From an uncultured Bacteroidota bacterium (GTDB taxonomy: Bacteria > Bacteroidota > Bacteroidia > 2-12-FULL-35-15), in contig CAIQBY010000064.1 of assembly GCA_903870175.1 (NCBI GenBank), positions 1-34,498 of the forward strand: 34,498 bases of DNA, in the 5' to 3' direction. The notes beneath the pieces were generated by a model, which had not been told where the DNA came from, did no database searches, and saw only the letters and a program-made list of their open reading frames with translations. This document shows, in pieces, positions 9,835 through 20,521 of this stretch; the first letter of the stretch is position 1; each line of letters starts with the position of its first letter. The translations under genes and the position numbers were made by a program.

Positions 9835-9872
9835 AAAGCCCGTTCAGCAGCAAAGCCGGACGGGTTTTTTTA
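9835..9872 (+). terminator. Intrinsic terminator
   Basis: AAAGCCCGTTC....GGACGGGTTTTTTT. Confidence 0.65.
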
Positions 9873-9909
9873 TGCTTTATTTACAGAAAACAAGACGGTT
9901 TACTAATGC

Positions 9910-10098
9910 GGTACACGTACGGAAGTGTTAGGTACACGTACCGAAAACTCTGGTAGATGTACCAGAAAGTCCGGTACAAGTACCGAAAAGTTGGGTACAC
10001 ATACCGAGATGTTTGGTACACGTACCAACAAATTCGGTACAGGTACCGGAAAGTTTGGTATGTGTACCGGAAAGTTCGGTACACGTAACGAATCAATA
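9910..10098. repeat. 21-bp palindromic tandem array 1 (9 units, consensus GGTACACGTACCGAAAAGTTC)
   Basis: Units start at 9910, 9931, 9952, 9973, 9994, 10015, 10036, 10057, 10078: exact 21-bp spacing, no indels, each with a GGTAC..GTACC-type dyad. Confidence 0.95.
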
Positions 10099-10140
10099 TA
10101 AACAGTTAAATAACAAGTAATTAACATAAAATATATAAAA

Positions 10141-10881
10141 ATGAAAAAAATAATAATACTAAAGGAGCAAATAATAATACTATTTGCAGGAGTACGTAGA
10201 AACGTAGTTCCACACGCAATAGAGCCGTTCAACGCCTATATTATAGCAGTATATGCATATCTGCAAGCCAATCAAACACGGTTATTGGTGAGTGTTGCAA
10301 ATATGAAAGCATTGGGCATTTTGATAAACGACCCTGATACCGGCTGGATTCAGTTGCATACGCTGCATAGCAGCACGAGTACCCGCACAGGTGATGTGAA
10401 CACCGATTTGGCAAATAGTGAATCAACAATCACCCATTTGCTGGAAAGTATTTATCTCGATATTCCTCGCAGCGTGATGATTACAGCCGATTATTCTACT
10501 TTGCATATTGCAAAATTGAGCAATTCGAAAAGTGCACGTGCAAAAATCATCAATATTCCTTTTGCAAAAATGTACTCAACAGGCGGAGCAATAGTTAGAT
10601 GGATTACCCGTCCGGCAAGTTCGGCAGGTAAAGCACATATTGACCCATTGGCAGATGAACTGTAGGTGGAAGGCATTTTACTGAATGCTGCTGACCCATT
10701 GCCTACTGATATTACAGGATGCAATATTCACTTTTCGAGCAAACACGCTATTTTCAGTCATGCTTTCACGCCAAGCGATGCAGGCAAACGGTTTGCCTGC
10801 TTTGTGAAGTATGCAAATACTTCGGACGATAAAAAATCGGGCGGCTGGAGTGGAATTATTATTTGTATTGTGGCGTTTTAG
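10141..10881 (+). pseudogene. Bacteroidetes small protein with C-terminal fibronectin-like (GGWS-type) region, interrupted by in-frame TAG at 10663-10665
   Basis: ORFs 10141..10665 and 10666..10881 are in the same frame, separated only by a TAG. The C-terminus ...DAGKRFACFVKYANTSDDKKSGGWSGIIICIVAF resembles the RW.NT..GPWSEI ending common in Bacteroidetes hypothetical proteins. Confidence 0.6.
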
Positions 10882-10976
10882 GAGTAATAGAGTAAGGATT
10901 TTTGGATTAAGGATTTAGGATTGAAGTTACTCAACGTTAATCCTAAATCCTAAATCAGAAAATCCTGAATTTTAAT

Positions 10977-11012
10977 AAAAATCCTGCTTGGTAAAAAAAG
11001 CAGGATTTTTTA
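10977..11012 (+). terminator. Intrinsic terminator
   Basis: AAAATCCTGCTT-ggtaaaa-AAGCAGGATTTTTT. Confidence 0.8.
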
Positions 11013-11074
11013 TTTTTCACAGAGTTATAATTTGCTTCAAAGGCTAATAAAATAAAAATATTTTCAACCGTATG

Positions 11075-11104
11075 TTGTTTATATAAATTAAATTCTTACT
11101 TTTG
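11075..11104 (+). promoter_or_regulatory. Promoter of the str/S10 ribosomal operon
   Basis: TTG (11075-11077) - N19 - TACTTTTG (11097-11104), a close fit to the Bacteroidetes TTG-N19-TAnnTTTG consensus. Confidence 0.75.
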
Positions 11105-11170
11105 CCGTCCCTAAAAAAATGGGGAAGTGTATTATTTCAATAAAAAAGAATAAAAATTAAACTTTAAGAA

Positions 11171-11575
11171 ATGCCTACAATATCACAATTAGTGCGTAAA
11201 GGAAGACTAAAAGCAGCTAACAAAAGTAAGTCAGCAGCATTGGATTCTTGCCCTCAAAAACGTGGAGTTTGCACACGTGTTTACACCACAACTCCTAAAA
11301 AACCGAACTCTGCAATGCGTAAAGTTGCCCGTGTTCGTTTGACAAATAAGAAAGAAGTGAATGCTTATATACCAGGAGAAGGGCATAATTTACAGGAGCA
11401 CAGTATTGTATTGATACGTGGTGGAAGAGTGAAAGATTTACCAGGAGTTCGTTACCATATTGTTCGTGGAGCATTGGATACTTCCGGAGTTGATGGAAGA
11501 AATCAAAGAAGAAGTAAATACGGAACTAAAAAACCAAAAGCAGGAGCAAAAGCAGCACCGGCAAAGAAAAAATAG
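11171..11575 (+). CDS. rpsL: 30S ribosomal protein S12
   Basis: [12 protein letters not shown]...[33 protein letters not shown].... Confidence 0.99.
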   Translation: MPTISQLVRKGRLKAANKSKSAALDSCPQKRGVCTRVYTTTPKKPNSAMRKVARVRLTNKKEVNAYIPGEGHNLQEHSIVLIRGGRVKDLPGVRYHIVRGALDTSGVDGRNQRRSKYGTKKPKAGAKAAPAKKK

Positions 11576-11716
11576 GTTACCAATAAACAAATAAAAACGA
11601 ATTTACTAAACAGATTCGTGATATATTGGAAACCTAAAAACAAAATAAATAAAAGTAAAACAATCATTGAGAAATAGATTTCGTAAATTAGTTTTAATTA
11701 GATATTAGTAACCGTT

Positions 11717-12187
11717 ATGAGAAAAAGCAGAGCAAAAAAAAGAATCCTTTTACCGGATCCAAAGTTTAACGATGTATTAGTTACACGTTTTGTAAACAAT
11801 TTGATGTATGATGGTAAAAAAAATAAATCATACGATGTTTTTTATGAAGCATTGGAGATTGTTGAAAAAAGAACTCCAGATTCTAATGGTTTGGAAGTTT
11901 TCAAAAAAGCATTGACTAATATTACTCCAGCAGTTGAAGTTCGCAGCCGTAGAGTAGGTGGTGCAACTTTTCAGATACCATCTGAAATCCGTCCGGAAAG
12001 AAAACTTTCAATGGGGATTAAATGGATGATATTATATGCACGTAAACGCAATGAAAAATCAATGGCTCAGAAATTAGCCGGAGAAATAATTGCAGGTGCA
12101 AAAGAAGAAGGAGCTGCATTCAAAAAGAAAGAAGATGTACATAAAATGGCAGATGCTAATAAGGCATTCTCTCATTTTAGATTTTAG
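11717..12187 (+). CDS. rpsG: 30S ribosomal protein S7
   Basis: [17 protein letters not shown]...[23 protein letters not shown].... Confidence 0.99.
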   Translation: MRKSRAKKRILLPDPKFNDVLVTRFVNNLMYDGKKNKSYDVFYEALEIVEKRTPDSNGLEVFKKALTNITPAVEVRSRRVGGATFQIPSEIRPERKLSMGIKWMILYARKRNEKSMAQKLAGEIIAGAKEEGAAFKKKEDVHKMADANKAFSHFRF

Positions 12188-12190
12188 GAA

Positions 12191-12376
12191 ATGGATAAGT
12201 TTGAGTATAAAATTATTAAAGAATCTGTACTTACAGGTCAAGGTAATGGACAAATAGACAGAGCACTAAATTATCTGGGAGACGAAGGTTGGGAATTAAT
12301 TCTAATTCGATTCGGAAAAGAAAGTGGTTATGAATATTATTTCAAAAGAAAAAAAATAAATACAAACAAAGTTTAG
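12191..12376 (+). CDS. DUF4177-like small protein inserted in the str operon
   Basis: MDKFEYKIIKESVL...ALNYLGDEGWELILIRFG...YYFKRKK; the LN.LG.EGWEL...FKR signature is typical of DUF4177. Starts 3 bp after the rpsG stop. Confidence 0.7.
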   Translation: MDKFEYKIIKESVLTGQGNGQIDRALNYLGDEGWELILIRFGKESGYEYYFKRKKINTNKV

Positions 12377-12412
12377 AATTTAGAGATTAGAGTTTAGGAT
12401 TTAAAAAAGATA

Positions 12413-14536
12413 ATGGCTGATTTAAGATATACAAGAAATATAGGAATTGCTGCTCACATTGATGCAGGAAAAACAACTTGCACCGAGCGTATTCTATATT
12501 ATACAGGAGTTAATCACAAAATAGGTGAGGTACACGATGGTGCTGCAACTATGGACTGGATGGTGCAGGAGCAGGAACGTGGTATCACAATTACTTCGGC
12601 AGCCACTACTTGTTTTTGGAAATACAGAGATCAGCAATATAAAATTAATATTATTGATACTCCGGGACACGTTGATTTTACTGTTGAGGTAAATCGTTCG
12701 TTACGTGTATTGGATGGATTGGTTTTCTTGTTTTCTGCTGTTGACGGTGTTGAGCCACAATCAGAAACTAACTGGAGACTTGCAAATAACTATAACGTTA
12801 CCCGTTTAGGTTTCGTTAATAAAATGGACCGTTCGGGTGCTGACTTTTTATCTGTTGTAAAACAGGTGAAAGAAGTATTGGGAGGAAATCCATTACCTTT
12901 ACAATTACCATTAGGGTCGGAAGAAAATTTTATTGGAGTTGTTGATTTGATTAACAATAGAGGTATTGTTTGGAACGAAGAAGATAAAGGAATGACTTTT
13001 AAAGAAGTTCCTATTCCTGAAGATATGTTGGAAGAAGTAGCAGAATGGAGAGGGAAATTATTGGAAGCAATAGCTGAATTTGATGATCATTTGATGGAGA
13101 AATTCTTTGAAGATCCAAATTCAATTACTGAAAGAGAAGTATTAAACGCTTTGCGTCAAGCTTGTGTTGCTAATAAAGTGGTACCAATGCTTTGCGGTTC
13201 AGCCTTCAAAAATAAAGGAGTTCAAACAATGTTGGATTTGGTTATGGAATTAATGCCAAGCCCAATGGATAAAGACCATATCACCGGAATTAATCCTGAT
13301 ACTGATTTGGAAGTTACACGTAAGCCTGATGTAAAAGAGCCATTCACGGCTTTAGCATTTAAAATTGCAACAGACCCTTTTGTTGGTCGTTTGTGTTTCT
13401 TCCGTGTATACTCAGGTCGTTTGGATGCAGGTTCTTATGTATTAAATACCCGTAGCGGTAATAAAGAACGTATTTCACGTATCTTCCAGATGCACGCTAA
13501 CAAACAAAATGCGATTGATTTTATCGAAGCAGGAGACATTGGAGCTGCTGTAGGATTTAAAGATATTAAAACAGGAGATACATTATGTGATGAAAAACAT
13601 CCGATTGTATTGGAGGCTATGAATTTCCCTGAGCCTGTTATCGGAGTGGCAATTGAGCCTAAAACTCAAGCTGACTTGGATAGATTAGGTGTTTCATTAA
13701 ATAAATTGGCTGAAGAAGATCCTACATTCCGTGTTAAAACGGATGAAGATAGCGGTCAGACTATTGTTAGCGGAATGGGTGAGCTTCACTTGGAAATCAT
13801 CGTTGACCGTTTGCGTCGTGAGTTTAAAGTTGAAGTAAATCAAGGACCACCACAAGTGGCATATAAAGAAACTATTACCGGTCAAGTATCACACCGTGAG
13901 GTTTATAAAAAACAAACCGGTGGTCGTGGTAAATTTGCTGATATTCAAGTTGTGATTTCTCCTATTGATGCTGATTTTGATGTAACTACTAAAGCTGGAG
14001 GATTGCAGTTTGTAAATGAAATTTCAGGTGGTAATATACCTCGTGAATTTATTCCTGCTGTTGAAAAAGGATTCAGAGCTGCAATGGTAAATGGAGTGTT
14101 GGCAGGTTATCCTGTAGATACTTTAAAAGTAAGATTGTTGGATGGTTCGTATCACAATGTCGATTCAGATGCTTTATCTTTTGAGATTTGTGCACGTACA
14201 GCTTTCCGTGAGGCATTGCCAAAAGCAAAACCAATTTTATTGGAACCGATTATGAAAATTGAAGTTCTTACTCCTGAGCAAAACATGGGTGATGTGGTAG
14301 GTGACTTAAATAAAAGAAGAGGTCAGATAGAAGGAATGGATCAGAGAGCAGGTTCGCAGGTAATTAAAGCTAAAGTTCCTTTGTCAGAAATGTTTGGATA
14401 TGTTACTACATTGCGTACTATCACTTCTGGTCGTGCTACTTCTACAATGGAATTTTCGCATTATGCTGAAGCTCCAAAAAATACTTCGGAAGAAGTAATT
14501 GCAAAGGTAAAAGGTGCAAAATCAGAAAAAGTTTAG
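12413..14536 (+). CDS. fusA: Elongation factor G
   Basis: [32 protein letters not shown]...DTPGHVDF...[10 protein letters not shown]; full length 707 aa. Confidence 0.99.
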   Translation: MADLRYTRNIGIAAHIDAGKTTCTERILYYTGVNHKIGEVHDGAATMDWMVQEQERGITITSAATTCFWKYRDQQYKINIIDTPGHVDFTVEVNRSLRVLDGLVFLFSAVDGVEPQSETNWRLANNYNVTRLGFVNKMDRSGADFLSVVKQVKEVLGGNPLPLQLPLGSEENFIGVVDLINNRGIVWNEEDKGMTFKEVPIPEDMLEEVAEWRGKLLEAIAEFDDHLMEKFFEDPNSITEREVLNALRQACVANKVVPMLCGSAFKNKGVQTMLDLVMELMPSPMDKDHITGINPDTDLEVTRKPDVKEPFTALAFKIATDPFVGRLCFFRVYSGRLDAGSYVLNTRSGNKERISRIFQMHANKQNAIDFIEAGDIGAAVGFKDIKTGDTLCDEKHPIVLEAMNFPEPVIGVAIEPKTQADLDRLGVSLNKLAEEDPTFRVKTDEDSGQTIVSGMGELHLEIIVDRLRREFKVEVNQGPPQVAYKETITGQVSHREVYKKQTGGRGKFADIQVVISPIDADFDVTTKAGGLQFVNEISGGNIPREFIPAVEKGFRAAMVNGVLAGYPVDTLKVRLLDGSYHNVDSDALSFEICARTAFREALPKAKPILLEPIMKIEVLTPEQNMGDVVGDLNKRRGQIEGMDQRAGSQVIKAKVPLSEMFGYVTTLRTITSGRATSTMEFSHYAEAPKNTSEEVIAKVKGAKSEKV

Positions 14537-14618
14537 AAAGTATTAAGTACAGAGTATTAAGTATTAAGAAATAAAACAATAATTTAATCTATATAAATCG
14601 TTCTTTAAAATAAAAATC

Positions 14619-14927
14619 ATGAGTCAAAAAATCAGAATTAAATTAAAATCGTACGACTTCAACTTGGTTGACAAGAGTGCTGAGAAAATTGTAAAAACAG
14701 TTAAAATGACAGGTGCTGTTGTGAGTGGACCAATTCCATTGCCAACGCAAAAGAAAATTTATACTGTATTACGTTCGCCACACGTTAACAAGAAAGCACG
14801 TGAGCAGTTTCAATTGTGTTCATACAAAAGATTGTTGGATATTTACAATTCAACTTCAAAAACTGTGGATGCTCTAATGAAATTAGAGTTGCCAAGTGGT
14901 GTTGAAGTAGAGATTAAAGCATCTTAA
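14619..14927 (+). CDS. rpsJ: 30S ribosomal protein S10
   Basis: [27 protein letters not shown]...VSGPIPLPT.... Confidence 0.99.
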   Translation: MSQKIRIKLKSYDFNLVDKSAEKIVKTVKMTGAVVSGPIPLPTQKKIYTVLRSPHVNKKAREQFQLCSYKRLLDIYNSTSKTVDALMKLELPSGVEVEIKAS

Positions 14928-14958
14928 GAGAAAATAGTTAATCAATAAATAAGTAATA

Positions 14959-15576
14959 ATGTCTGGAATAATAGGTAAAAAAGTAGGAATGACCAGTATT
15001 TTCGGTGCCAATGGTAAATATATACCATGCACAATAATCGAAGCTGGTCCTTGCGTGGTAACGCAAGTAAAAACCTTGGAGAAAGACGGATACGCTTCGG
15101 TACAATTGGCTTTTGATGAGAAGAAAGAAAAACATACTTCTTCTGCAATGAAAGGTCATTTTGCTAAAGCATCAACTACTCCTAAACGTAAAATTGTTGA
15201 ATTCAAATATTTTGAAACAGAGCAAACTCTTGGTGGAGTTATTGATGTGAATTTATTTGTTGAAGGCGATTTTGTGGATGTAGCAGGAACTTCAAAAGGT
15301 AAAGGGTTTCAAGGTGTTGTAAAACGTCACGGATTTGGTGGTGTAGGTGGTACTACTCACGGTCAGCATGACAGATTACGTGCACCGGGTTCTTTAGGTG
15401 CATCTTCATGGCCTTCGCGTGTATTCAAAGGAATGAGAATGGGCGGAAGAATGGGTGGAGATCGCGTGAAGATTCAAAACTTGGAAGTGGTAAAAGTAAT
15501 GCCTGAAAAAAATCTTTTAATTGTAAAAGGTTCGATAGCAGGTGCAAAAGGTTCATACGTAACGATTGAAAAATAA
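14959..15576 (+). CDS. rplC: 50S ribosomal protein L3
   Basis: [32 protein letters not shown]...[15 protein letters not shown].... Confidence 0.99.
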   Translation: MSGIIGKKVGMTSIFGANGKYIPCTIIEAGPCVVTQVKTLEKDGYASVQLAFDEKKEKHTSSAMKGHFAKASTTPKRKIVEFKYFETEQTLGGVIDVNLFVEGDFVDVAGTSKGKGFQGVVKRHGFGGVGGTTHGQHDRLRAPGSLGASSWPSRVFKGMRMGGRMGGDRVKIQNLEVVKVMPEKNLLIVKGSIAGAKGSYVTIEK

Positions 15577-15577
15577 A

Positions 15578-16207
15578 ATGGAAGTATCAGTAACAAATAT
15601 AAGCGGTAAAGCTACTTCTAAGAAGGTGAGCTTAAACGATGCAATCTTTGGCATCGAGCCGAATGACCATGCGATTTATCTGGATGTGAAACAACATTTG
15701 GCTAACAAACGTCAGGGTACTCATAAATCAAAAGAAAGAGGTGAGATATCAGGTTCTACTAAGAAATTAGGGAAACAAAAAGGAGGCGGAGGTGCTCGTT
15801 CGGGTTCTATTAAATCGGGAACAAAAGTAGGTGGTGGTCGTATTTTTGGACCACGTCCGAAAGATTATTCTTTCAAATTGAATAAGAAATTGAAACGCCT
15901 GGCTCGTATTTCTGCTTTGACTTATAAAGCAAAAGCAAGTAATATTACTGTGCTGGAGGATTTCAATTTTGAAGCTCCGAAAACTAAACAGTATCAGGAT
16001 TTGATAAATAATTTGAAACTTGCTGATAAAAAGACTTTGCTGGTACTTGGTGCTGCAAACAAGAATGTGTTTTTATCTTCAAGAAATTTAACGAATGCAA
16101 AAGTAGTTTGTGCATCGGATTTAAACACCTATGATATTTTAAATGCCAATAACCTGTTGCTTGTTGAGAGCTCGGTGAAGGAAATTGAAACGTTATTAAA
16201 TAATTAA
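15578..16207 (+). CDS. rplD: 50S ribosomal protein L4 (ATG start at 15578 preferred over listed TTG at 15566)
   Basis: [77 protein letters not shown].... Confidence 0.98.
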   Translation: MEVSVTNISGKATSKKVSLNDAIFGIEPNDHAIYLDVKQHLANKRQGTHKSKERGEISGSTKKLGKQKGGGGARSGSIKSGTKVGGGRIFGPRPKDYSFKLNKKLKRLARISALTYKAKASNITVLEDFNFEAPKTKQYQDLINNLKLADKKTLLVLGAANKNVFLSSRNLTNAKVVCASDLNTYDILNANNLLLVESSVKEIETLLNN

Positions 16208-16211
16208 GAAA

Positions 16212-16502
16212 ATGAGCATAATTGTAAAACCGGTTATAACCGAAAAGATGACTGCACAAGGCGAAAAAATGAATCGCTATGGATTTGTGGTTGAGAAAAC
16301 TGCTAATAAAGTGCAGATTAAAAATGCTGTTGAAAAACTTTATGGCGTTTCTGTAGAGTCAGTAAACACTCAAAATTACATTGGTAAAATTAAATCGCGT
16401 AATACTACACAAGGTGTAACTGTTGGGCGTGTAAATCAATTTAAAAAGGCAATTGTTACATTGAAAGATGGTGAAACAATTGATTTTTATGCCGGAATTT
16501 AA
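16212..16502 (+). CDS. rplW: 50S ribosomal protein L23
   Basis: MSIIVKPVITEKMTAQGEKMNRYGFVVEKTANKVQIKNAVEKLYGVSVESVNT.... Confidence 0.98.
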   Translation: MSIIVKPVITEKMTAQGEKMNRYGFVVEKTANKVQIKNAVEKLYGVSVESVNTQNYIGKIKSRNTTQGVTVGRVNQFKKAIVTLKDGETIDFYAGI

Positions 16503-16606
16503 TTTTGAGGAGTATTAAGTACAAAGTATTAAGATAGTATTAACTTAAAAAAACGTAAAAACCAGCAGATTTAAAGTATTTGAAGTAGACATATACGGGT
16601 GCTAAT

Positions 16607-16648
16607 AAAAAAGACAGACACATTAAATTATGTGTCTGTCTTTTTTTT
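16607..16648 (+). terminator. Intrinsic terminator ending the ribosomal operon after rplW
   Basis: AAAAGACAGACACAT-taaatt-ATGTGTCTGTCTTTTTTTT. Confidence 0.92.
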
Positions 16649-16846
16649 AACACAATTGCCCAAATTTTTTCTTTTAATCTTAATTTTATATAATCACCCA
16701 AACGGAACGCTAAAAATAAACTAACGAAAAAATGATAATGTTAGGGAATTTGAAGTAAACAAATCAAACAGATAAAATCATGAAGTTTTGGCGTAAAATG
16801 GTTAAACAATTAATAGTATATAAAGCAATGGTAATATCTTCTTTTC

Positions 16847-16877
16847 TTGCATTATATAAATTAATACGCTAATTTTG
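16847..16877 (+). promoter_or_regulatory. Promoter of the SBBP/PKD T9SS gene
   Basis: TTG (16847) - N20 - TAATTTTG (16870-16877), upstream of the ATG at 16916. Confidence 0.55.
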
Positions 16878-16915
16878 ATGGTTATTAAAACTATAATGTG
16901 GTTAATGTCTGCACA

Positions 16916-19900
16916 ATGAAGTTATATTACTTCAATATTCTTATTCTTGTTGTTTTCTTTTCTTATGTTAATAAAGGAGTTGCGCAGGGTATTAAATCTG
17001 CTAAACCCGAAACAGCTATAAAATTTACCGAGAATAAAAAACAATGGACTCCCGAAATCCTTTACCGTGCTCAATTGGATGGTGGAGTTCTTTTTCTCGA
17101 AAAAAATTGTTTTACTTATAGTTTTTATGACAAGGAAACGCTTCGTGAAAATCATGTTGGTGTTTACAAAAACAAATCAGACAAGAAGAATTCTCCAATC
17201 CGTTCTCATGCTTTCAGGATGACTTTTGTGAATGCAGAAAAGTTTCCAAAAGTTTCATCAACACAAATTACTCACGACTACTGTAATTATTTTATTGGGA
17301 ATGATGAAAAGAAATGGGCTGGCAACGTAAAAAATTATCGTGAGGTAAATTATAAAGGATTATATCGCGGCATTGATATGCAGATAGATGGTCTGGAGAA
17401 TAGTGTGAAATATAATTTTATTGTTGCTCCTCACGCAAATGCGAATGACATTAAATTATTTTATGAAGGACTTAATAAGATTTACGTTTACAAGCGAGCA
17501 CTGACACTTATAACTTCTGTTAATCAAATGCAGGAGCAACGGCCCGTTGCCTATCAAATGATTGAAGGAAAAAAAGTTGAAGTGAATTGCGAATTTGTTT
17601 TGGAAAACAATATTGTAAATTTTAATTTCCCTGATGGTTATAATAAAAATGTCGAACTGGTAATTGACCCTGTTCTTGTGATGGCCTGCTCCTCCGGTTC
17701 TACAGCTGATAACTTTGGAATGACGGCAACATACGATTCACGCGGGAATTTATATTCAGGCGGAACTTGCTTCGGGCAGGGATTCCCTACTACTCTTGGT
17801 GCATACGATACACTTTATAATGGTGTAGTACAACAGGGAAGAACGGATGTGGTGATTACAAAATATGACTCAGCCGGCACTGCTTTAATTTATTCAACTT
17901 ATCTGGGAGGTGCCACAGGTACAGAAATAGTTACCAGCCTTATTGTTGACGGACAAAATAATTTGTTGCTGTATGGAGCTACCGGTTCTACTGACTTTCC
18001 AACTACTTCTACTGCCTTCGACCGTACTTTTAATGGAGGAACTTATTTAAGTTTTGTGGCAAACGGAACAAAATTCAGTGGAGGAACTGATATATATATT
18101 GCTAAATTTAATTCGGCAGGCTCCTCGTTATTGGCTTCAACATATATTGGCGGAAGCGGCAATGATGGAGTAAATAATAATAATGATACGGTTTATATTC
18201 CGGCATGGGGCGTTTATGAATATCCTTTGGATTCGTTACAATATAATTATGGCGACCAGTATAGGGGCGAAATAAATGTTGATGCCTCCGGTAATGTATA
18301 TATTGCCAGTTCTACACGTTCTGCTGATTTCCCTATTGTAAACGGTTTTGACCATACACTTGGAGGGAAACAGGATGCTGTGGTATTTAAAATGAATAGT
18401 TCTTTATCACAATTAATTTGGAGTACTTATCTTGGAGGCAGTGATAATGATGCCGGATATGCTTTGGCACTTGACGATTCACTTAATGTATACGTAACAG
18501 GCGGGACAAGAAGTATTGATTTCCCTGCCAGTCCGGGTGTTCTTAAACCTAATTACTGCGGTGGAAAGGCTGATGGGTACATTACCAAAATAAAGAATGA
18601 CGGAACAACTATTCTTTGTTCTACTTATTGGGGGACTTCGAGTTATGACCAGACATATTTTGTTCAGCTTGATCAGAATTCAAATGTATATGTTGTAGGG
18701 CAATCGGAAGGCGCAATGCCTGTAACCGCTGGTGTTTACAGTAATCCAAACAGCGGGCAGTTCATTACAAAAATGAACAGTACCTTGAGTACCCTTGTGT
18801 TTTCAACTGTTTTCGGGAATGGAAACGGGATGCCGAATATATCGCCTGCTGCTTTTTTAGTGGATGACTGTGGAAACATTTACATGACAGGATGGGGAGG
18901 AAATATTATTTCAAGTGTTCCTACTTTTAACATGCCATTGACAGCAAATGCCATTCAGCCGACAGATCCGGACGGTTATAATTTTTATTTATTTGTTCTT
19001 ACCACTAATGCTGCGTCGTTAAATTATGCTACTTATTTTGGAGGTTCGCAGAGCAGAGAACACGTGGATGGCGGCACAAGCAGGTTTGACAGGAAGGGAA
19101 TAGTATATCAATCGGTATGTGCAGGGTGCGGGTCTCATGACGATTTCCCTGTGAAACCAGGCTGTTGGCCTTATACTGACCCCAATTATACTGCGGCTAC
19201 AGGTATTAACTTCTCCTCGAATTGCAATAACGGAACATTCAAATTTGATTTCCAAATTCCGCCAGTTGCTGCTGCATTCAGCGCGGATAGCTTAAAAGGC
19301 TGCGCTCCTTATTCAGTTACATTTCATAATCAAAGTTCTTCCTGGGGAAATTATTTATGGAATTTTGGTAATGGTGATACTACTTCAACTATATTTAATC
19401 CGACACATGTTTTTACAACTCCAGGAACTTATCCGGTAACTTTAATTGTGAATAACGGTACCTGTTCTTCAACAGATACTGCCATACATAACATTGTAGT
19501 TTATCCAAATATCACAAGCGATTTTAATTTGGTAAATACTCCATGTACCAATACAGTAATCTTCAGGGATTCTTCTTATGTTGCTCCTGCTTCATGGCAA
19601 TGGAATTTCGGGGATGGCACTCCTGTTTCATTGGTTCAAAATCCAACACATATATATGCTACATCCGGAAATTACAGCGTTACATTGATTGCTTCAAATG
19701 CTTATGGATGCAAGGATACAACGATTGTTGATTTCGATAATTTATCGGGAGTAAGTATAAATCCTTCTACAAGTGTGTGCATTGGAAACAGCACACAACT
19801 TTCGGCATCAGGCGGAATTACCTATGTCTGGTCGCCTGTGGCAGGTTTGAGCAGCACAACTATTTCCAACCCTATTGCAAATCCTGCGGTAACTACAACT

Positions 19901-20512
19901 TATAGTGTATTGGTAACTTACGCTACTGCGCATCACGATACCTGTTCGCAAATGCTTACTACAACTGTTCATGTGTATACACCAAGCAGTTTTCCGCTTA
20001 CTGCCACCACTAATAAGGATACTATAAGTCAGGGACAATCGACAATAATACACGCAATAACTGACACAACATTAACTGTGCAATGGAGTCCTGCCACAGG
20101 ATTGAGCAATTCGAATTCGTTTAACCCGACTGCTTCGCCAACGGTTACAACTACTTATACTGTTACTATCACTGATTCCTCGGGCTGTCCGAAAAAAGCT
20201 TTTGTAACCATTTATGTTATCTCCATGAAATGTAATCCTGATGATGTGTTTGTGCCGAATACCTTTACGCCGAATGGCGATGGGAAAAATGATATATTGT
20301 ATGTGAGAAGCAATAGTGTTTCCGAAATTTATTTTGCGGTATATAATCGTTGGGGAGAAATGGTTTTTGAAACCAATGATATTCATACCGGATGGGATGG
20401 AATTTATAAGGGTGAGCTTGCAAACCCTGATGTTTTTGCATGGTATTTGACAGCTAAATGTTATAATGGAGATGAGATGAAGAAGAAGGGGAATGTGACT
20501 TTGATAAGGTAA
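16916..20512 (+). CDS. Secreted SBBP beta-propeller/PKD-domain protein with CHU_C T9SS type B sorting domain (ATG 16916 preferred over GTG 16898)
   Basis: Signal peptide MKLYYFNILILVVFFSYVNKGVAQ; SBBP-like STYLGG repeats; two PKD-like NFGDGTPVSLVQNPTHIYATSGNYSVTL segments; C-term VFVPNTFTPNGDGKNDILYVRS...YNRWGEMVFET...GWDG. Confidence 0.95.
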   Translation: MKLYYFNILILVVFFSYVNKGVAQGIKSAKPETAIKFTENKKQWTPEILYRAQLDGGVLFLEKNCFTYSFYDKETLRENHVGVYKNKSDKKNSPIRSHAFRMTFVNAEKFPKVSSTQITHDYCNYFIGNDEKKWAGNVKNYREVNYKGLYRGIDMQIDGLENSVKYNFIVAPHANANDIKLFYEGLNKIYVYKRALTLITSVNQMQEQRPVAYQMIEGKKVEVNCEFVLENNIVNFNFPDGYNKNVELVIDPVLVMACSSGSTADNFGMTATYDSRGNLYSGGTCFGQGFPTTLGAYDTLYNGVVQQGRTDVVITKYDSAGTALIYSTYLGGATGTEIVTSLIVDGQNNLLLYGATGSTDFPTTSTAFDRTFNGGTYLSFVANGTKFSGGTDIYIAKFNSAGSSLLASTYIGGSGNDGVNNNNDTVYIPAWGVYEYPLDSLQYNYGDQYRGEINVDASGNVYIASSTRSADFPIVNGFDHTLGGKQDAVVFKMNSSLSQLIWSTYLGGSDNDAGYALALDDSLNVYVTGGTRSIDFPASPGVLKPNYCGGKADGYITKIKNDGTTILCSTYWGTSSYDQTYFVQLDQNSNVYVVGQSEGAMPVTAGVYSNPNSGQFITKMNSTLSTLVFSTVFGNGNGMPNISPAAFLVDDCGNIYMTGWGGNIISSVPTFNMPLTANAIQPTDPDGYNFYLFVLTTNAASLNYATYFGGSQSREHVDGGTSRFDRKGIVYQSVCAGCGSHDDFPVKPGCWPYTDPNYTAATGINFSSNCNNGTFKFDFQIPPVAAAFSADSLKGCAPYSVTFHNQSSSWGNYLWNFGNGDTTSTIFNPTHVFTTPGTYPVTLIVNNGTCSSTDTAIHNIVVYPNITSDFNLVNTPCTNTVIFRDSSYVAPASWQWNFGDGTPVSLVQNPTHIYATSGNYSVTLIASNAYGCKDTTIVDFDNLSGVSINPSTSVCIGNSTQLSASGGITYVWSPVAGLSSTTISNPIANPAVTTTYSVLVTYATAHHDTCSQMLTTTVHVYTPSSFPLTATTNKDTISQGQSTIIHAITDTTLTVQWSPATGLSNSNSFNPTASPTVTTTYTVTITDSSGCPKKAFVTIYVISMKCNPDDVFVPNTFTPNGDGKNDILYVRSNSVSEIYFAVYNRWGEMVFETNDIHTGWDGIYKGELANPDVFAWYLTAKCYNGDEMKKKGNVTLIR

Positions 20513-20521
20513 AACTAATAA

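Noticed and set aside
9903-10232. 109-aa minus-strand protein with VPNFPVxVPNF repeats (and 9881..10096)
   Set aside because: The ORF is a by-product of a 21-bp (7-codon) period. No convincing promoter or known family, and no similar ORF is listed across array 2.
10663-10665. UAG recoding (e.g. reassigned amber codon)
   Set aside because: Essential genes in the same window (rpsL, fusA) use TAG as their terminal stop, so global reassignment is not supported.
14938-15159. Minus-strand ORFs over rplC
   Set aside because: Antisense to a ribosomal protein gene; no independent support.
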